The notes below the pieces were generated by a model. The model was not told where the DNA came from, ran no database searches, and saw only the letters and a list, made by a program, of their open reading frames with translations. A stretch of 64,000 nucleotides of DNA from Chlorella sorokiniana (lineage: Eukaryota > Chlorophyta > Trebouxiophyceae > Chlorellales > Chlorellaceae), in NCBI GenBank assembly GCA_025917655.1, contig CP084610.1, forward strand, positions 1,116,001-1,180,000. Direction: 5' to 3'. The first letter of the stretch is position 1; each line of letters begins with the position of its first letter. The translations under genes were made by a program, and so were the position numbers. Of this stretch, positions 1 through 11,321 are shown piece by piece.

Positions 1-3000
1 GCGGCCCGCTGCCTGTCACCCTCCGCCGCCGCCCGCCCCACCTTGCTGTCCCCCTCCTCCTCGGCCTGCTCCTCCATGTCGCACCCCGCCGTGTCCACCA
101 GCAGCAGCACCGGCAGCGCGGCCGCGCCCGCCCCGCCCGGGCACCCCGCCAGGGTGTGCCCCGCCACCGAGGGGTGCGCCGACAGGCGGCCGCCGTACAG
201 CTCCTGCAGCCAGCGGGGAGGAGGGTTGGCGGCGCTGGGTGGGCCCGCGGCCGAGCGCGGGGCGATTCGAAGGGGGTGCCTGGGCCAGGCACTTCGGGGG
301 CGTGGCTGCCCGCAGCGGTGGCGAAGGGCAGCCACGCTGCAGCGCGCGCCTGGGACGACCAGTCCATGATGGCGGCATTCATGCGGTACTGTACCGTCAG
401 CATCTCGCTGGCCGCCTCCCCCACAGGTCCTGCACGCATGTGGGTGCATGGTTGCGAGTGGGTGGCACAGCGTGTAAGGCGGGGGGGGATACGTCAAACT
501 TCCGCAACACATGCGTTCGGCGCAAGCGGGCACCGACCCAGCCCGCTCGCCTGCAGCCGCTCAAACAGCGTCCTGCTGAGCCCGGCGGCGGCCGCCTTCT
601 CGCTGACGACGGTCGGCGGCAGCTGCAAGGCACGGGGCGTGACCACGGGGCGCGTCAGCTGGGGAGGGCCCGCCAGCAGGCAACACGGCACGCAGATGAC
701 CGACGCAGCTGAGCCACCAGCCGAGCAGCCGGCAGCCCTGGGCGCCCGGCGGCGGCGAGGGGCGTGCGCGGCGCGCCTGCAGGTGGTCCCCCGCCAGCAC
801 CGCCCTGCGCCCCTTGAGCAGCGCGGCCCAGCAGGCGGGCTCCAGCGCCTGCGCCGCCTCGTCCACCACCACGACGTCGAAGCGCAGCTGCTGCAGCTGG
901 CGGGCGCCCACGCCCGTCAGCGTTGCGCACACCACCTAACCCAAGGAGGGGGCGGGGGATGGACCAGTAAACGTCGCCGTCTTGAGCGCTGCCAAGTAGC
1001 GCAGACGAGCGCAGCGCCGCGAATGCCGACTGCTGTGGGACGCTGGCAGAGCGGGCAGCAGGGATGGCAGCCTGCACGGCGCCAGCCCCGGAGCATCGAG
1101 GCTGCAGCCGTGGCCGGGGCCTAGATTTGTGGGGCCTGCTTGAGGCGCCCGCAGCCAGCCCACCTGCGCCCCTCGCAGCACCTCCTCCACCGCCCTCTCC
1201 TGCCGCTGCCGCTCCTCCCTGGCCAGCTGGCGCAGCTCGGAGCGCACCGCCCGCCGCTCGTCGCGGTCCTTGCGGCCCGCTGCACACGCAGGCCGGGTGC
1301 GGCGCTGCCTTACGCAAGCCCACATGAATGGCTCAAGACGCAAGCACAAGGCGGCGGCAAAAAGCTGCCCCTGGCTCCAGAACCAAATGGGCCTGCGCCC
1401 CCCCCCCCCCCCCACCCCCTTCTACCCCCCAATACCCCCAACCCACCCTCCACCCACCCAGCTTTAGCAGCCGCCCGTTGAGCGCCTTCATCTCCTTGCG
1501 GCAGTCCTTGGCCAGTGCAGAGTTGTCCGACTGCAGCACCCTGGCCTCCAAACTGTTCTCCAGCACCTGCGGCGGCGGCATCGTCGGGAGGTGATGGCTG
1601 GGTGGCGCAGTGCCGCAGCTTTCAGCAGCCACGGCAGCGTCACGCTCTGCTCCCGAGGCGTCGGCAGAGGCGGCAGCGACCGCAGGTGGGCAGCATGCCG
1701 CCAGAAGGGCAGCACCCGTCGCGCCCACAGCCGCAGGCAGGCAGCTGGACTGCTTGGGCCGCGTGTCCTGGCTGGCCCCCGCCCGCGGCGCACCTGCGGC
1801 AGCAGACGGGCAGGGTGGCCCATCCTAACCACCGACAAGCGCCCCGCGCCACCCTGGCTGCCCTGCGCCGCCAGCCGCTCCACCAGGTTGTCCACGGCCA
1901 CGTTGGAGGCGGCGCAGGCCAGCACGCGGCTGCGCGCGGGTGGGGTCAGGGGTGGTGTTGCAGGAGTTAGCGTGGGGCATCGAAAAGGGCGGGTGGGCGG
2001 CCGCGAGAGTCGGTATTTTTGGAGGTGGGGAGAGGAAGGCATGTGCAGCGGCCAGATGCGCTGTGGAAGGGCCACTGAGATGTCCAGGGCTGTGCAAGAG
2101 GCGGCTGCAGGCAGCAGCGCGTGGGCAGCCAGGCCAGCGCTCCTGCACAAGGCCCAGCCCGGGGGGGCAGAGGGGGCCCACCTGCCGCGCGCCGCCTCCT
2201 GGCAGATCAGCTCGACGACGGCGGTGGTCTTGCCGGTGCCGGGCGGGCCTGCAGCAGCGCAAGCAGGCGGGGATGGCGTGGGCGGCGCATCAGCCCACCA
2301 TCACCGGCACCGCTGCCAGCATTTGGGGGTGCAGAGGCCTGGCCGACAGCCACATCACATCGCCGCCGCCCGTGCACCGCCGCCGCCGCCCACCGTGGAT
2401 CAGCGCCACGTCCTGGGCCGCCAGCGCCAGCGTGACCGCCCGCCGCTGCGACTCGTCCAGGCCCGGGTTGAGCGGGCGCCACGCGGGCGGCGCGGCAGCA
2501 AAACGCGGCGGCCGCCGCCCAAACAGCACGTCCACCAGCGGAGCCGCCGGGCCGCTGCGCTGCGCCTCTCCTCCCAGGCCCTGCAGGCGTGCCAGGGTTG
2601 CAGCGGCGCCTGCTTCTGTGTGTGCGTGTGCTGCGCAGCTGCTGGTTGATCGGCGCACGCTGCGTGCCAGCGACAAAGATCGGCCAGCGGGCGGACCCGT
2701 GCAGTCAGCGCCCAGCGGCGTCAGCCCGGGCCGCCCCTCCCGCTGCCTGGGCGCCGCACCACGCGCCCTCGGCCTGGCCCAGCGGCCCAAGCCAAGCCCA
2801 GCCCGCGCACCGTCAGGGCCGCCTTCAGCCGCCGGTACGTCACTTCGTTGGCCATCTTCTCTCGGCGCAGCGGCACATCCAGCCCCTCCTCGGGCACCTC
2901 CTCCACTGCGCAGCAGCGGCACGGCAGCGCCAGCTGAAAACGTCGCACTGCGCCTGCCCTGACGGGCCATCAGAGGCCTGGGGGCCTCCGGGACAAGCGT

Positions 3001-4318
3001 CACCAGACCAGGGCAGCAGAACGGCGGCAGCAAGGGGCAGCGCAGCGAGGGCAGCGGCACGAGGCAGCCAAAGGCCGCGGCCAAGGACCACCACGGCCCT
3101 TCCGCTTGCCTGCCACCGTGACGGCGGCGTCCCGCACGCGGTACACCACCCCCTCCGCCAGCGGCGGCCCCGACGCGTCGCCCTTGCTGGGCCGCAGGCG
3201 CACGATGTCGTGCGGCGACAGCTTGTGGGGCGGCAGCGGCGCGGAGCCCCCACCCTGCGGAGGGGCGCAGGAAGCGGGCCGCACTAAGCTGCCATAAGGT
3301 AGGCGGCCGCAAATGGCTGGCAAGCCGTTGCCCGGGTGCCTCGTGGGCTGCCTGCTGCCGCCGGTCTGCTGCCAGCTGCTCTTCAGGTCACCCGGCTCAT
3401 GCTCCAGGATGAGCAGTGCTTGCCTGGTCAAACCTACACATCCGCACTGCCCCCATTGCCCCCACCGCCACCACCCGCTTGCCTTGTTGTTGACAAGCGT
3501 GAGCAGCGTCCTGCCCAGCAGCCCCCTCGGCGTCGGCGAGGCGCAGGTTGAGCAGCGCGCGCCCCTTGGCGGCGGCGCTCTCCGGGCTGCCGCTGGCCAG
3601 CGCGTCCTCCGCCGCCGCCACCTCCGCCTCCCGCTCCATCTCCAGCAGCGGCAGCACCCGCGCCACAAACTCCTCCACAGAAACCATCCCCGGGGCCCGG
3701 CCTCGCGGCCGCGGCAGCTGCACTGCGCTGCCACTTGCCCCCGCCCGCTGCCGCGCTGCGTGCTTGCTGCTGCTGGGTGGCGCTGCCGGCAAAGGCTGCG
3801 CTGGCGTCGAGGTGCAGGTGCTGCTGGATGAGCTGGACCAAGTGCTCGTCGGTGGGCGGCTCTGGTGGTGGCTGCTGGGCAGCAGCAGCCACCCCCCGGC
3901 TGCTGCCTCGGCCCCTGCGAGGTCGACCACCTGCCCACCCTGCGCCCCAAGCGTCACCTGCCGCTCGCTGCCCTCCCGTGGCTGCTGTGCGGGATGCAGT
4001 GCTGCTCGCCGAGAGCGTGGATGGCCGCTCGCTGGCGGGCCGAGAGGCTCGCAGGGAAGCGCAACTGCATTAAAAAAGAAAAGGTCCGAACCCAATGAAG
4101 CGGTGGTGTTGTAAACGTAATTCAAAGCCTGTTATTTCTGCAATGGTGTCGGTCAACCAAGATGTGAATGCTTTCACCTGAACATCAGGCACCGGCACAG
4201 TGGCGGCGGCATGCGGGGCGGCCTCCGCCGACTCTTCTGGTGGTGCTGCGGGCTTGACCTTGCCGGAAACCGCGTTCTTTTTGGCTGCTGCCTTCTTTGC
4301 TTTGGCAGCGCTGGGCAT
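1..4318 (-). CDS. R3H-domain SF1 helicase, IGHMBP2/SMUBP2-like (3' part outside window)
   Basis: UPF1-like superfamily 1 RNA/DNA helicase. The first exon (4181-4318) encodes a Lys/Ala-rich N-terminus starting at the ATG at 4318. An intron with donor GTGAAA and acceptor ATGCAG joins it in phase 0 to an R3H domain ([18 protein letters not shown], then HSSHG and GSERQV, about 3950-4070). Next come an IGHMBP2-like segment ([18 protein letters not shown] near 3680), an SH3-like/1B stretch ([18 protein letters not shown] near 3200), the Q motif ([13 protein letters not shown] near 2440), Walker A GPPGTGKT (about 2190-2250), [13 protein letters not shown] (about 1880), DEAAQALEP plus GDHLQ (about 800-880), the split [16 protein letters not shown] (about 590), [16 protein letters not shown] (about 370) and [15 protein letters not shown] (about 160-200). 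Motifs V and VI lie beyond the left edge. One apparent frame jump falls inside the R3H domain at a GGG near 3978. Human IGHMBP2 carries R3H after the helicase core, so domain order differs here. Confidence 0.88.
1398..1413. repeat. Poly-C tract in helicase intron
   Basis: About 16 consecutive C (poly-G on the coding strand) between helicase exons. The run length is unreliable. Confidence 0.75.
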
Positions 4319-4592
4319 CGGTGCACGATCCAGTTAAGACGACATGCTGGTTTGTCGAAGGGCTCTTTGCGAGGTGGTTTCAATACCTTTACATGAACGC
4401 GATGATTGTATTATCAGATGATCAGTCGGTTCATTGCAAACCGACAAGTCCAGTGGGACTGGTCAGCAGCAGCAGGCCCAGCAGCAGGCATTGCCATCAC
4501 ATGGGTGTGGGAGGGATTGCGTCAACGCGCAATTCAGCCTGTGGAACCATCCAAAAACATCATTCTGTGCCGTTTACCAGCCTACGGAACCA

Positions 4593-5977
4593 ATGCAGTG
4601 CGTTGCAGCAACGACACGCCCAGTGCAGCCACTGTCGCGCGCCCCTGCATCTCGCAGGCAGTGCATTGCGGCTGCTGCCCCTCAAGAACAGGCTGCAAGC
4701 CCGCCGGGTGCAGCGTCGTGGTGGCAGGCACCCAGCCGACCCACTGCTGCCGCTGTCGGCTGCCTGGCGGCGCTGCTTCTGCTGTCCCCGGCTCCTGTGC
4801 ATGCCAAGGAAGTGATCCAGGGCTTTCCCAGGGTGGTGGACGGCGACACCCTGGACTTCAGCGGCACCCGGGTGCGCCTGTTTGGCATCGACGCCCCCGA
4901 AACCAAGCAAAGCTGCAAGGCGGCCAAGGGCGCAGAGTACATGTGCGGTGAGTGGTGCCTCCGTGCAGAGGACCCCCCGTTGTGCAGCAGTTTGCCTTGC
5001 TTGACTTGAATTTGAGGGGGTTGTGGCAGCGACTTGGTCGTTGAAGTGACGCTCTGCCGCCGCCTCCCGTGGGCGCTGCAACCTGCGGCGCAGGCGAGCG
5101 CTCCAAGGAGGCCCTGCTGAGCAAGATAGGCAAGGCCCAAGTGCAGTGCGAACAGGCAAGGCGGGGGCGCCGCAAGCCTGCCTGCATCTGCGGCCTGCCA
5201 GTCTGGCGTCCGTGGCTGTGCAGGCGGCCCACCTGTGCGGCGGCATGCCACGCTTCGTGGCTGTTCATCCCGCTCTGCCTGCTGCATCGTCTGCCGTAGA
5301 AGAACCGCGACAAGTACGGGCGGGTGGTGGGCGTTTGCTCCCTGGCGGCGGCGGGCGGGCAGCGCGAGGACCTGAATGCGTGGATGGTGCAGGAGGGCCT
5401 TGCAGTGGCCTACAGGTCAGGGGGCCGGGCGCATGGCAGCAGGTTTCGGGCGCCACCTTCATTTTTGTGGGTGGGGGTGGGGGATTTGGTTGACATGTCT
5501 TCTTGCATGAGGCTGATGTGCATTGCAGTGGCAGGAGGCCAGCAGCGGATCCTGGAGCCCCCTACAGGCGTTGCTCCCGCTTGCTGCTGCTTGCTTGGGG
5601 TGCAGGCAGTACAGCAAGGCGTACGTGCCGCTGGAGGAGGAGGCGCGAGACGCGCGCCGCGGCATCTGGTCTGGCTCCTTTGAGCTGCCGCAGCAGTGGC
5701 GCGTCGAGAACCCGCGGCGGCGGCGGCGGCGGCAAGGGCGCAGCCGGCGCTGCCGTGGTTGCTGCTGCGCAGCCTGCTCTGCCGCCGGCTGCCGTGGCGC
5801 CCCCGCCCCCGGCGGCTGCGCCATCAAGGGCAACATCACCGCCCGGGCGAGAGGATCTACCACGTGCCGGGCGGCTCCTTCTACGAGCGCACCATCATCG
5901 AGCCCGAGAAGGGCGAGAAGTTCTTCTGCAGCGCCGCCGAGGCGGAGGCAGCGGGCTGGCGCGCCTCTCGCTCCTGA
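4593..5977 (+). CDS. Staphylococcal nuclease-like protein with plastid/lumen-type targeting peptide
   Basis: SNase/thermonuclease-fold protein in four exons. The chosen start is the ATG at 4593. The N-terminus (about 70 aa) resembles a transit peptide followed by a hydrophobic stretch ending CLAALLLLSPAPVHA, a lumen-type AxA cleavage site, so thylakoid-lumen or secretory targeting is inferred. Nuclease motifs: VVDGDTLDFSGTRVRLFGID and APETKQSC in exon 1; GERSKEALLSKIG at about 5093; NRDKYGRVVGVCSL and DLNAWMVQEGLAVAYR at 5301-5416; YVPLEEEARDARRGIWSGSF at about 5625. Catalytic-type D (DGDT), R (RVRLFGID) and R (DKYGR) positions are visible. A C-terminal module (CAIKGNI, then GERIYHVPGGSFYE and GEKFFCSAAEAEAAGW) is the extension I know from bacterial SNase homologues. 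The frame slips once at GGG 5845-5847; one extra G gives ITARGERIYH. Confidence 0.85.
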
Positions 5978-6138
5978 GCGCCCGCGCCGAGCGCGCCCAG
6001 CTTCCATCACGTCGCTACATGCGGCCCAGCAGAGCGAAACTGGAATCCTTGCCACAAAAGCACTGCCAGCACTGAGGAGCGGAGCGGAGTAGAGCGGAGT
6101 GCTGTATACATTAGAACCGAGAGCAATTTTCGATTGAG

Positions 6139-6143
6139 TGTAA
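6139..6143 (+). terminator. TGTAA poly(A) signal of the SNase-like gene
   Basis: TGTAA lies about 160 nt after the stop at 5977. This pentamer is the standard green-algal polyadenylation signal. The gene to the right (KDO8P synthase) converges on it from the other strand. Confidence 0.45.
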
Positions 6144-6258
6144 GAGTTGAAGTGCTTGTTCCAACCAAAAGGCAGAGCACGCGCAGCGCTCCGTGCACAC
6201 GCCGCTCTGAAGCGGCAACCAACGCCGCCCGGCGCTGCGATTTGTTCTGTGCACGGCG

Positions 6259-8276
6259 TCACACCACGGCCAGGGGGTCAAAGTCCTGCCCCACCGGCGA
6301 CAGGTCCAGCGAGAAGTCCTCCTTGCCGCGGGTGGCCTTGGCGATGGCCAGCAGCTCCTCCAGCAGCCGACGCAGGTGCCTGGGCGGGGCGGTCATGGGT
6401 TGCAAGGCGGTGGGTGCAGGGCAGCAGATGCAGGGACAGCAGCAGCTCGGCATGAAACTGGCATGCAGCGATCGCGCGTGGTCGGCGCCAAGCAGGAGCG
6501 GCGGGGGGGAGGCGGGGGTATCTGGGCACCTGAGGGGCCACTGCGTGGGGCCATCCACGGGGGTGGTGGTGGGGTCGTCGTGCACCTCCATGAAGAGGCC
6601 ATCCACGCCGCACGCCACGGCTGCGCAGCGCGCACAGCGCGGCACCACGGGGCACGTGAGGGTGGGGTGCAGGCATGGGCGCACAGCCGACAAGCTCGCA
6701 AGCCGCAGGCTGCGACCTTGCTGACCGCCCAGCAGGGAGCGCGGCGGCTCCCCAGCCATCTCCCCACACACAGCCCACTCACCGGTGCGCGCGATGGCGG
6801 GGATCATGTCCCGCAGTCCGCCGCTCGCCACGCCGCCACCCTCTAGCGGCCGCCCCGCAGGCTGCAGCCAAGCAAGCCGTGAGGCAGCTCATCAGCAGCA
6901 CAAGCGCCCAGCCTGCATCCAGCGGTGCTGGCTGCGCCGCCCAGAGACCGCAGGCTGGTGTGACAGGCACTCGCAACGGCCTTACTGGGTCAGGCCTGCG
7001 GAGATCAGGCATCCCGGGAGCAGCCGCCGCCCCCCCCACCTGCTGCAGCGCGTGCGTGACGTCAGCGGTGACAGGGCAGCCCGCATCGCGCATGGCCACA
7101 AAATTGCGGGGGTCCACAATCAGGTCACTGTAGCCAAACATGGTGCCGCGCTCACAGACCAGCACGTTGGGGTTGCCTGGTGGCGGGCGGGGGACGGGGA
7201 GGGGGTTGGTGCACGTGACGAGCGAACATGAAGCGGGAGGGGGCATGGGCACAGGCGATCGTGCCGGCTGAGCGCCATGCTGCCGGGCCGCCTGCCCGTG
7301 TGCCTGCTTCCTGCTGAGAGGCGCCCTGCACCAGGCTAGCAGCCCCTGTTCCGCCAGCCTGCCCCCGCCCAGCGAGATCGCACCCGCGTGCCGGCACTTC
7401 TCTGCGCTGTTGCGCATCACGCTCGCCGCACAGAACTGGCCCTTCTTGATCTGGATCACCTTGCCCGTCTTGGCCGCCGCCACCAGCAGGTCGGTCTGGC
7501 GGCACAGGAAGGCCGGGATCTGGATGATGTCGGCCACCTGGGGAGAGAGGCAGCAGCGGGGGCGCGCAGGACTGTGGAGGCTCTGGTCTGTGCTGGCAGC
7601 CACGAAAGTCGTGCCCCCATGGCTTCTCTGACCACCGCCAGCATTCGCCCTTGCTCCCACCTGCGCCACTTGCTCTGCCTGCCAGCTCTCGTGGATATCA
7701 GTGATGATGGGCACGCCAAATGTGTCCTTCACCTTCTTCAGGACACTGCAAGGAGAATAAAGGTTGCAGGGCATGTGCAACAAGGCTGGGGCGATATAGA
7801 GAACAACAAGGAAGCGTGCCAGGCAGCAGAACATGAATGGCGAAGACTATATTCAAACGGAATAGGGCAGTGGGAATCCAGCAACCCTGTCGGGCGCAAG
7901 CAACACGAGCAGCATCAGCCCACCGCAGCCCCTCCTCCATGCCGGGGCCGCGGAAGGAGGCAGCGCTCGTGCGATTGGCCTTGTCAAAGGAGCTCTTGAA
8001 CACCAGCTTGATTCCCAGGCTGTCTGCACAGCCAATAAACCAAGGCAGAAGGCACATGAGCTGGTAGTTGGCAACCGACCAAAAGGAACAACCGGTGCTT
8101 GGCGGCGGCGGTTTGTGCTGGCCCGCATCCCTCTGCGCACCTGTGACGCTCTTGATCTGGCGGCACATCTTCAGGCAATGCTCCTCGGATTGAATCACGT
8201 TGGGCCCAGCCATCAGGAAGAACGGCTGCGAGGCCTTCAGCTCTTGGAAGAGGGGTGACTCGCCCTGCGACGCCAT
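6259..8276 (-). CDS. kdsA: 3-deoxy-8-phosphooctulonate synthase (KDO8P synthase)
   Basis: Condenses phosphoenolpyruvate with D-arabinose 5-phosphate to KDO 8-phosphate, the precursor of KDO in plant and algal cell-wall polysaccharides. Exons in order on the minus strand: [20 protein letters not shown] (8200), [17 protein letters not shown] (8000), [20 protein letters not shown] (7700), [20 protein letters not shown] and [13 protein letters not shown] (7440-7530), [19 protein letters not shown] (7100-7170), [18 protein letters not shown] (6800-6840), [13 protein letters not shown] (6570-6610) and a C-terminal helix ending DPLAVV at 6259. These cover the TIM-barrel core of the family, with the Lys, Cys, Asp/Glu and His motifs present. 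The start is the ATG at 8276 (MASQGESP). In-frame ATGs at 8357 and 8369 would add a short leader. No frame problem was seen. It shares an upstream region with the divergent gene at 8561. Confidence 0.93.
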
Positions 8277-8560
8277 GGCACTTTTCAGCAATGAGGTGAT
8301 CGTGCCAAAGCTTGCAGCAGCCGGCATCCCCCACACCCCAAAATCAACTCTCACCGCCATCGCGTTCAACGCTGGAGGCTCTAATAGAAAAGTATTTGTA
8401 TGAATGCGCTGACGACTTTGGCGATTTAATGATGGGCGCTTTTATCGCAGTTTTCGAGGGGTCAGGCTCTTGGCTGGCGACGCCTGGCAGCGGCGGCAGC
8501 ATACAAATGTTGGCTCAGGCTGAAGTGTGATCAACATAGGACGGCTCAAACATCATTGGT

Positions 8561-9155
8561 ATGTCAAGATTCTTGTTGTCTTTTGGTGCAACGCATGCGA
8601 GAGCGATCGCCCGTCTGGAGTTGCGGAACAAGCGGCCAGTTAGCTGTCACGCAGCCCATAGCAGCGTTAAGCTCACGAATGAGCTGCTTGACCGGACGCA
8701 ATGGCTGCTGGGCGACCCCAGTGTCCAGGTGCTGTCGGCAGGAACTCACCGCTGCACGTCGAGCGTTCCCTTACCCCGCTTCTGTTGGCCCGTCCCAGGT
8801 GTCTCCCATCCAGCATGATGGCTTGTTTTTCCTGATGATTCGTGACGACTTGCTTCATCCGTACATGGGGGGAATAAGGCTCGGAAGCTGGATGGGCTCT
8901 GGCCAAGCCTTCTGCCCGCCACCGACGTGGTCACCTGCGGCGGCCTGCAGAGCGCTCACACCGTGGCCGTCGCAGCCGCATGCGCGCAGCACGGCAAGCG
9001 GTGCCACCTGCTGGTGCGGGGGAGCGGCCTGCGGTGCCAACGGGGCACCACCTGTACGCCCGCATGTTTGCGCACCGCGTGCGGTACGTCAGCAGGGCAG
9101 AGTACGCGGACAGGGACAGCATGTTTGCGTCCTACCTAGAGGAGCAGCAGCAGCC

Positions 9156-9189
<34 letters not shown>

Positions 9190-9958
9190 GAGGGCAGCCA
9201 TGCGTCTCCACGGTCAGGGGACAGCCCGGACAAGCGCTTTGCCGTGGTGCCCGAGGGCGCAGCCACCCCTGGAGCGTTGCTGGGGTTCATCCGCTTGGTG
9301 GCCTGGCTGGCGGAGCACCCCCTGCTGGCGGGCAGGCCCTGCAACATTGTGGTGGACAGCGGCACCGGCGCCACGGCCACTGGTGGGAGGAGCCGGGCTG
9401 CCAGCATCTATCCCGCTGCTTGCCAGTGTGTCTTTTGGCTGGCCCGCGACTCACCGAAACCCGTCTGCCCACATGCGCAGGCATGGCGCTGGGCATGGCG
9501 CTCCTCGAGCTGCCCTGGCGCGCGACGGGGTCCTGCTGGCGGCGACGCCAGCCTACTACCAGCAGCAGCAGCGGGATCTGGTGGCAGCCTTCTGCTCGGA
9601 GCACGGCCTCGACAGCCCCACCGTGCAGCAAAGCACAGACGACCGGCTGCGCTGGCTGCCGCGGCTGGCCCCCGCAAGTTTGGCAGGGTGCTGCCTGGCG
9701 AGGTGGCGGCGTGTCGGGCGGTCGCGCAGAGGCACGGCATCTTGCTGGACCCAATCTGGAGCCTGGCGGCATGGGAGCAGACCTGCCGGCTGGCGCAGCG
9801 GCGGCGCAGCACTGGGGAGGGGCAGTGATGCTGCTCCAGGCGCAGCGGGCACCCTTGAGGAGCGCCTGCGGCCGGGTGAGGAGCTGGTGGTCATGCTGCA
9901 CACCGGCGGAGCGCTGGGCCTCTGCGGGCTGGCCCAGCGCTTCCCCGAGCAGTTTTAG
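8561..9958 (+). CDS. D-cysteine desulfhydrase 2-like PLP enzyme (mitochondrial type)
   Basis: Tryptophan-synthase-beta superfamily enzyme that breaks D-cysteine to pyruvate, sulfide and ammonia; it best fits the plant DCD2 branch. The ATG at 8561 opens a basic, Ser-rich leader ([19 protein letters not shown]) that suits mitochondrial import. The intron after DPSVQ joins in phase 0 to [20 protein letters not shown]. The PLP-lysine motif [16 protein letters not shown] (8871-8920) is then read one frame off; adding one G to G6 at 8867-8872 gives GGNKARKLD. Then come [20 protein letters not shown] (8930), [10 protein letters not shown], a polyglutamine insert (9144-9189), [15 protein letters not shown] (about 9340), [14 protein letters not shown] (9530), [14 protein letters not shown] (9680) and the C-terminal phosphate/substrate motif [20 protein letters not shown] ending at 9958. 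Several frame slips lie in G/C runs between these blocks. Confidence 0.86.
9144..9189 (+). repeat. CAG microsatellite coding polyglutamine
   Basis: Near-perfect CAG run with one CCG interruption. It encodes EEQQQPQQQ... in the desulfhydrase, between the N-terminal PLP domain part and the conserved FAVVPEGAA segment. The site is a surface insertion relative to plant DCD2. Confidence 0.9.
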
Positions 9959-10010
9959 CTTAGAGCAGAAAGCCCTGTCTTGCTGGCGTAAATGCTACAG
10001 CTGAAAGCGT

Positions 10011-11321
10011 TCAAACAAGGTCAAGCCGCTCATACATACACCGGCAGCAGGGGCAGCGGGGGGCCCAAGTCGCTGGCAAGCGCAAATGCTTCCAGCGCAG
10101 ACAGGCAATCCCGGTGGAACGCGTGGGAGCAGCTGAGCACTGCCAGCCCTCTGTTTGTTCCGCCGCTGGGTGCCTCATGCTCCATTCGCTGCGTCGCCTT
10201 CTGCTGCTTGCTGGCAACCGTGTGATGCTGCCTGCCAGGTTGACTGGCTTCCCAGCCACTTGGACGTCTACTGCTGCTATGATTCTGTATGCCACACCGG
10301 ATGCGTCTGCCCTGCGCAGCTTGTGCGCTGCTGTCCCGCAGGCAAGCCAGGGGCGCCAGGCAGATTGGGCACTCTGGGCGCTCGTCCCGCTCCAGGCAGC
10401 GCTGGATGACAGGCTCCCAGTCCAGCGCTCCTCTTGGCTGCTGGACCTGCAGCCCGGGCTCACCGCTCTGCTGTGCTGCCGCCGGTGGATGCTGTCCTGC
10501 GCCAGGGACACCCTCTGCTGCATTCATACCAGATTGTGTGGGATGGCTGTCAAGTCCTGCTCCTATGACCGCAGCCTCTCCGCCGTGTGGGCTTCGTGTC
10601 CAGGGCAATGCTGGTGCTGAGCCGGCACCGACAACACAGCGGCTTGAGAGCTGAGTGTACAGTGCATCCGTTGCCGCCGCTGTGGCCTCCAGCTCTGCAA
10701 ATAGCGCATCGACTTCGCTGCCGCCTAGCTCAACCCTGGCCACAAGCCCTGCGCTCCTCTCTTCCAGCTGCTCGGCAGCCCACCCCCGCCGCAGGGCAGG
10801 GTGTCGTGGCGGCGGGTGCATCCTGCGCATGGCGCGATACTGCCGCCGGGCTGCGCACCCACGCCAGGCGGCCTGTATGCGCGTTGCGCAGGTCTGGCGC
10901 CATAGCTGCTCTGCGTCTGCAATCCGTCGTTTCTGGTAGGCCTGGCAGCGGCAGAGGGGGCAGCAGCGTGCCTGGCCGTACTCGCGGCGGAAGCGCTCAA
11001 AGCTGGCCATGCACTCGCGGTGGAAGGTGTGTGAGCAAGACAGCAGCACTTGCGGCTGGTCCTTGAACGGTCGAAGGCAGATGCTGCACTCCCGGCCGAG
11101 TCCTGCCTCACACAGCTGCGAAGATGCACCGCCAACCACTCGTCCGACGACAGGGGTGGCAACGGGGCGGGCACCAGGCCCAGCCGCTGTGCGAGCGACA
11201 CCCCAGCCCAAGGCGGTTTCGCGCACAGCTGCAGCTGAACTGCGTGGTGCTCTTGCAGAGCAGAGGCGCTCGTGGACACGGCCAAGGTGCCAGCAGGGGA
11301 GATGACAGCTCTGGGCGGCAT
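10011..11321 (-). CDS. RNF32-like protein: RING-H2, IQ motif, second RING
   Basis: Putative E3 ubiquitin ligase. The start chosen is the ATG at 11321 (MPPRAVISPAG); an upstream in-frame ATG at 11486 is possible. The N-terminal part (LAQRLGLVPAPLPPLSSDEW) matches the leader I know from RNF32. First RING: CSICLRPF, LLSCSHTFHRECMASFERF and CCPLCRCQ (about 10930-11090). IQ motif: ATRIQAAWRGCAARRQYRAM (about 10840-10890). A variable linker follows. Second RING: CPICLAPL (about 10340), LAVLSCSHAFHRDCLSALEA (about 10100), then CPCCRCMYERLDLV ending at 10011. Two frame slips interrupt the reading: near 11091-11093, where one more G gives SAGECSIC, and at G6 10058-10063, before CPCCRC, where one base fewer (or two more) restores it. 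Paired RINGs around an IQ motif are diagnostic of RNF32. Confidence 0.82.
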
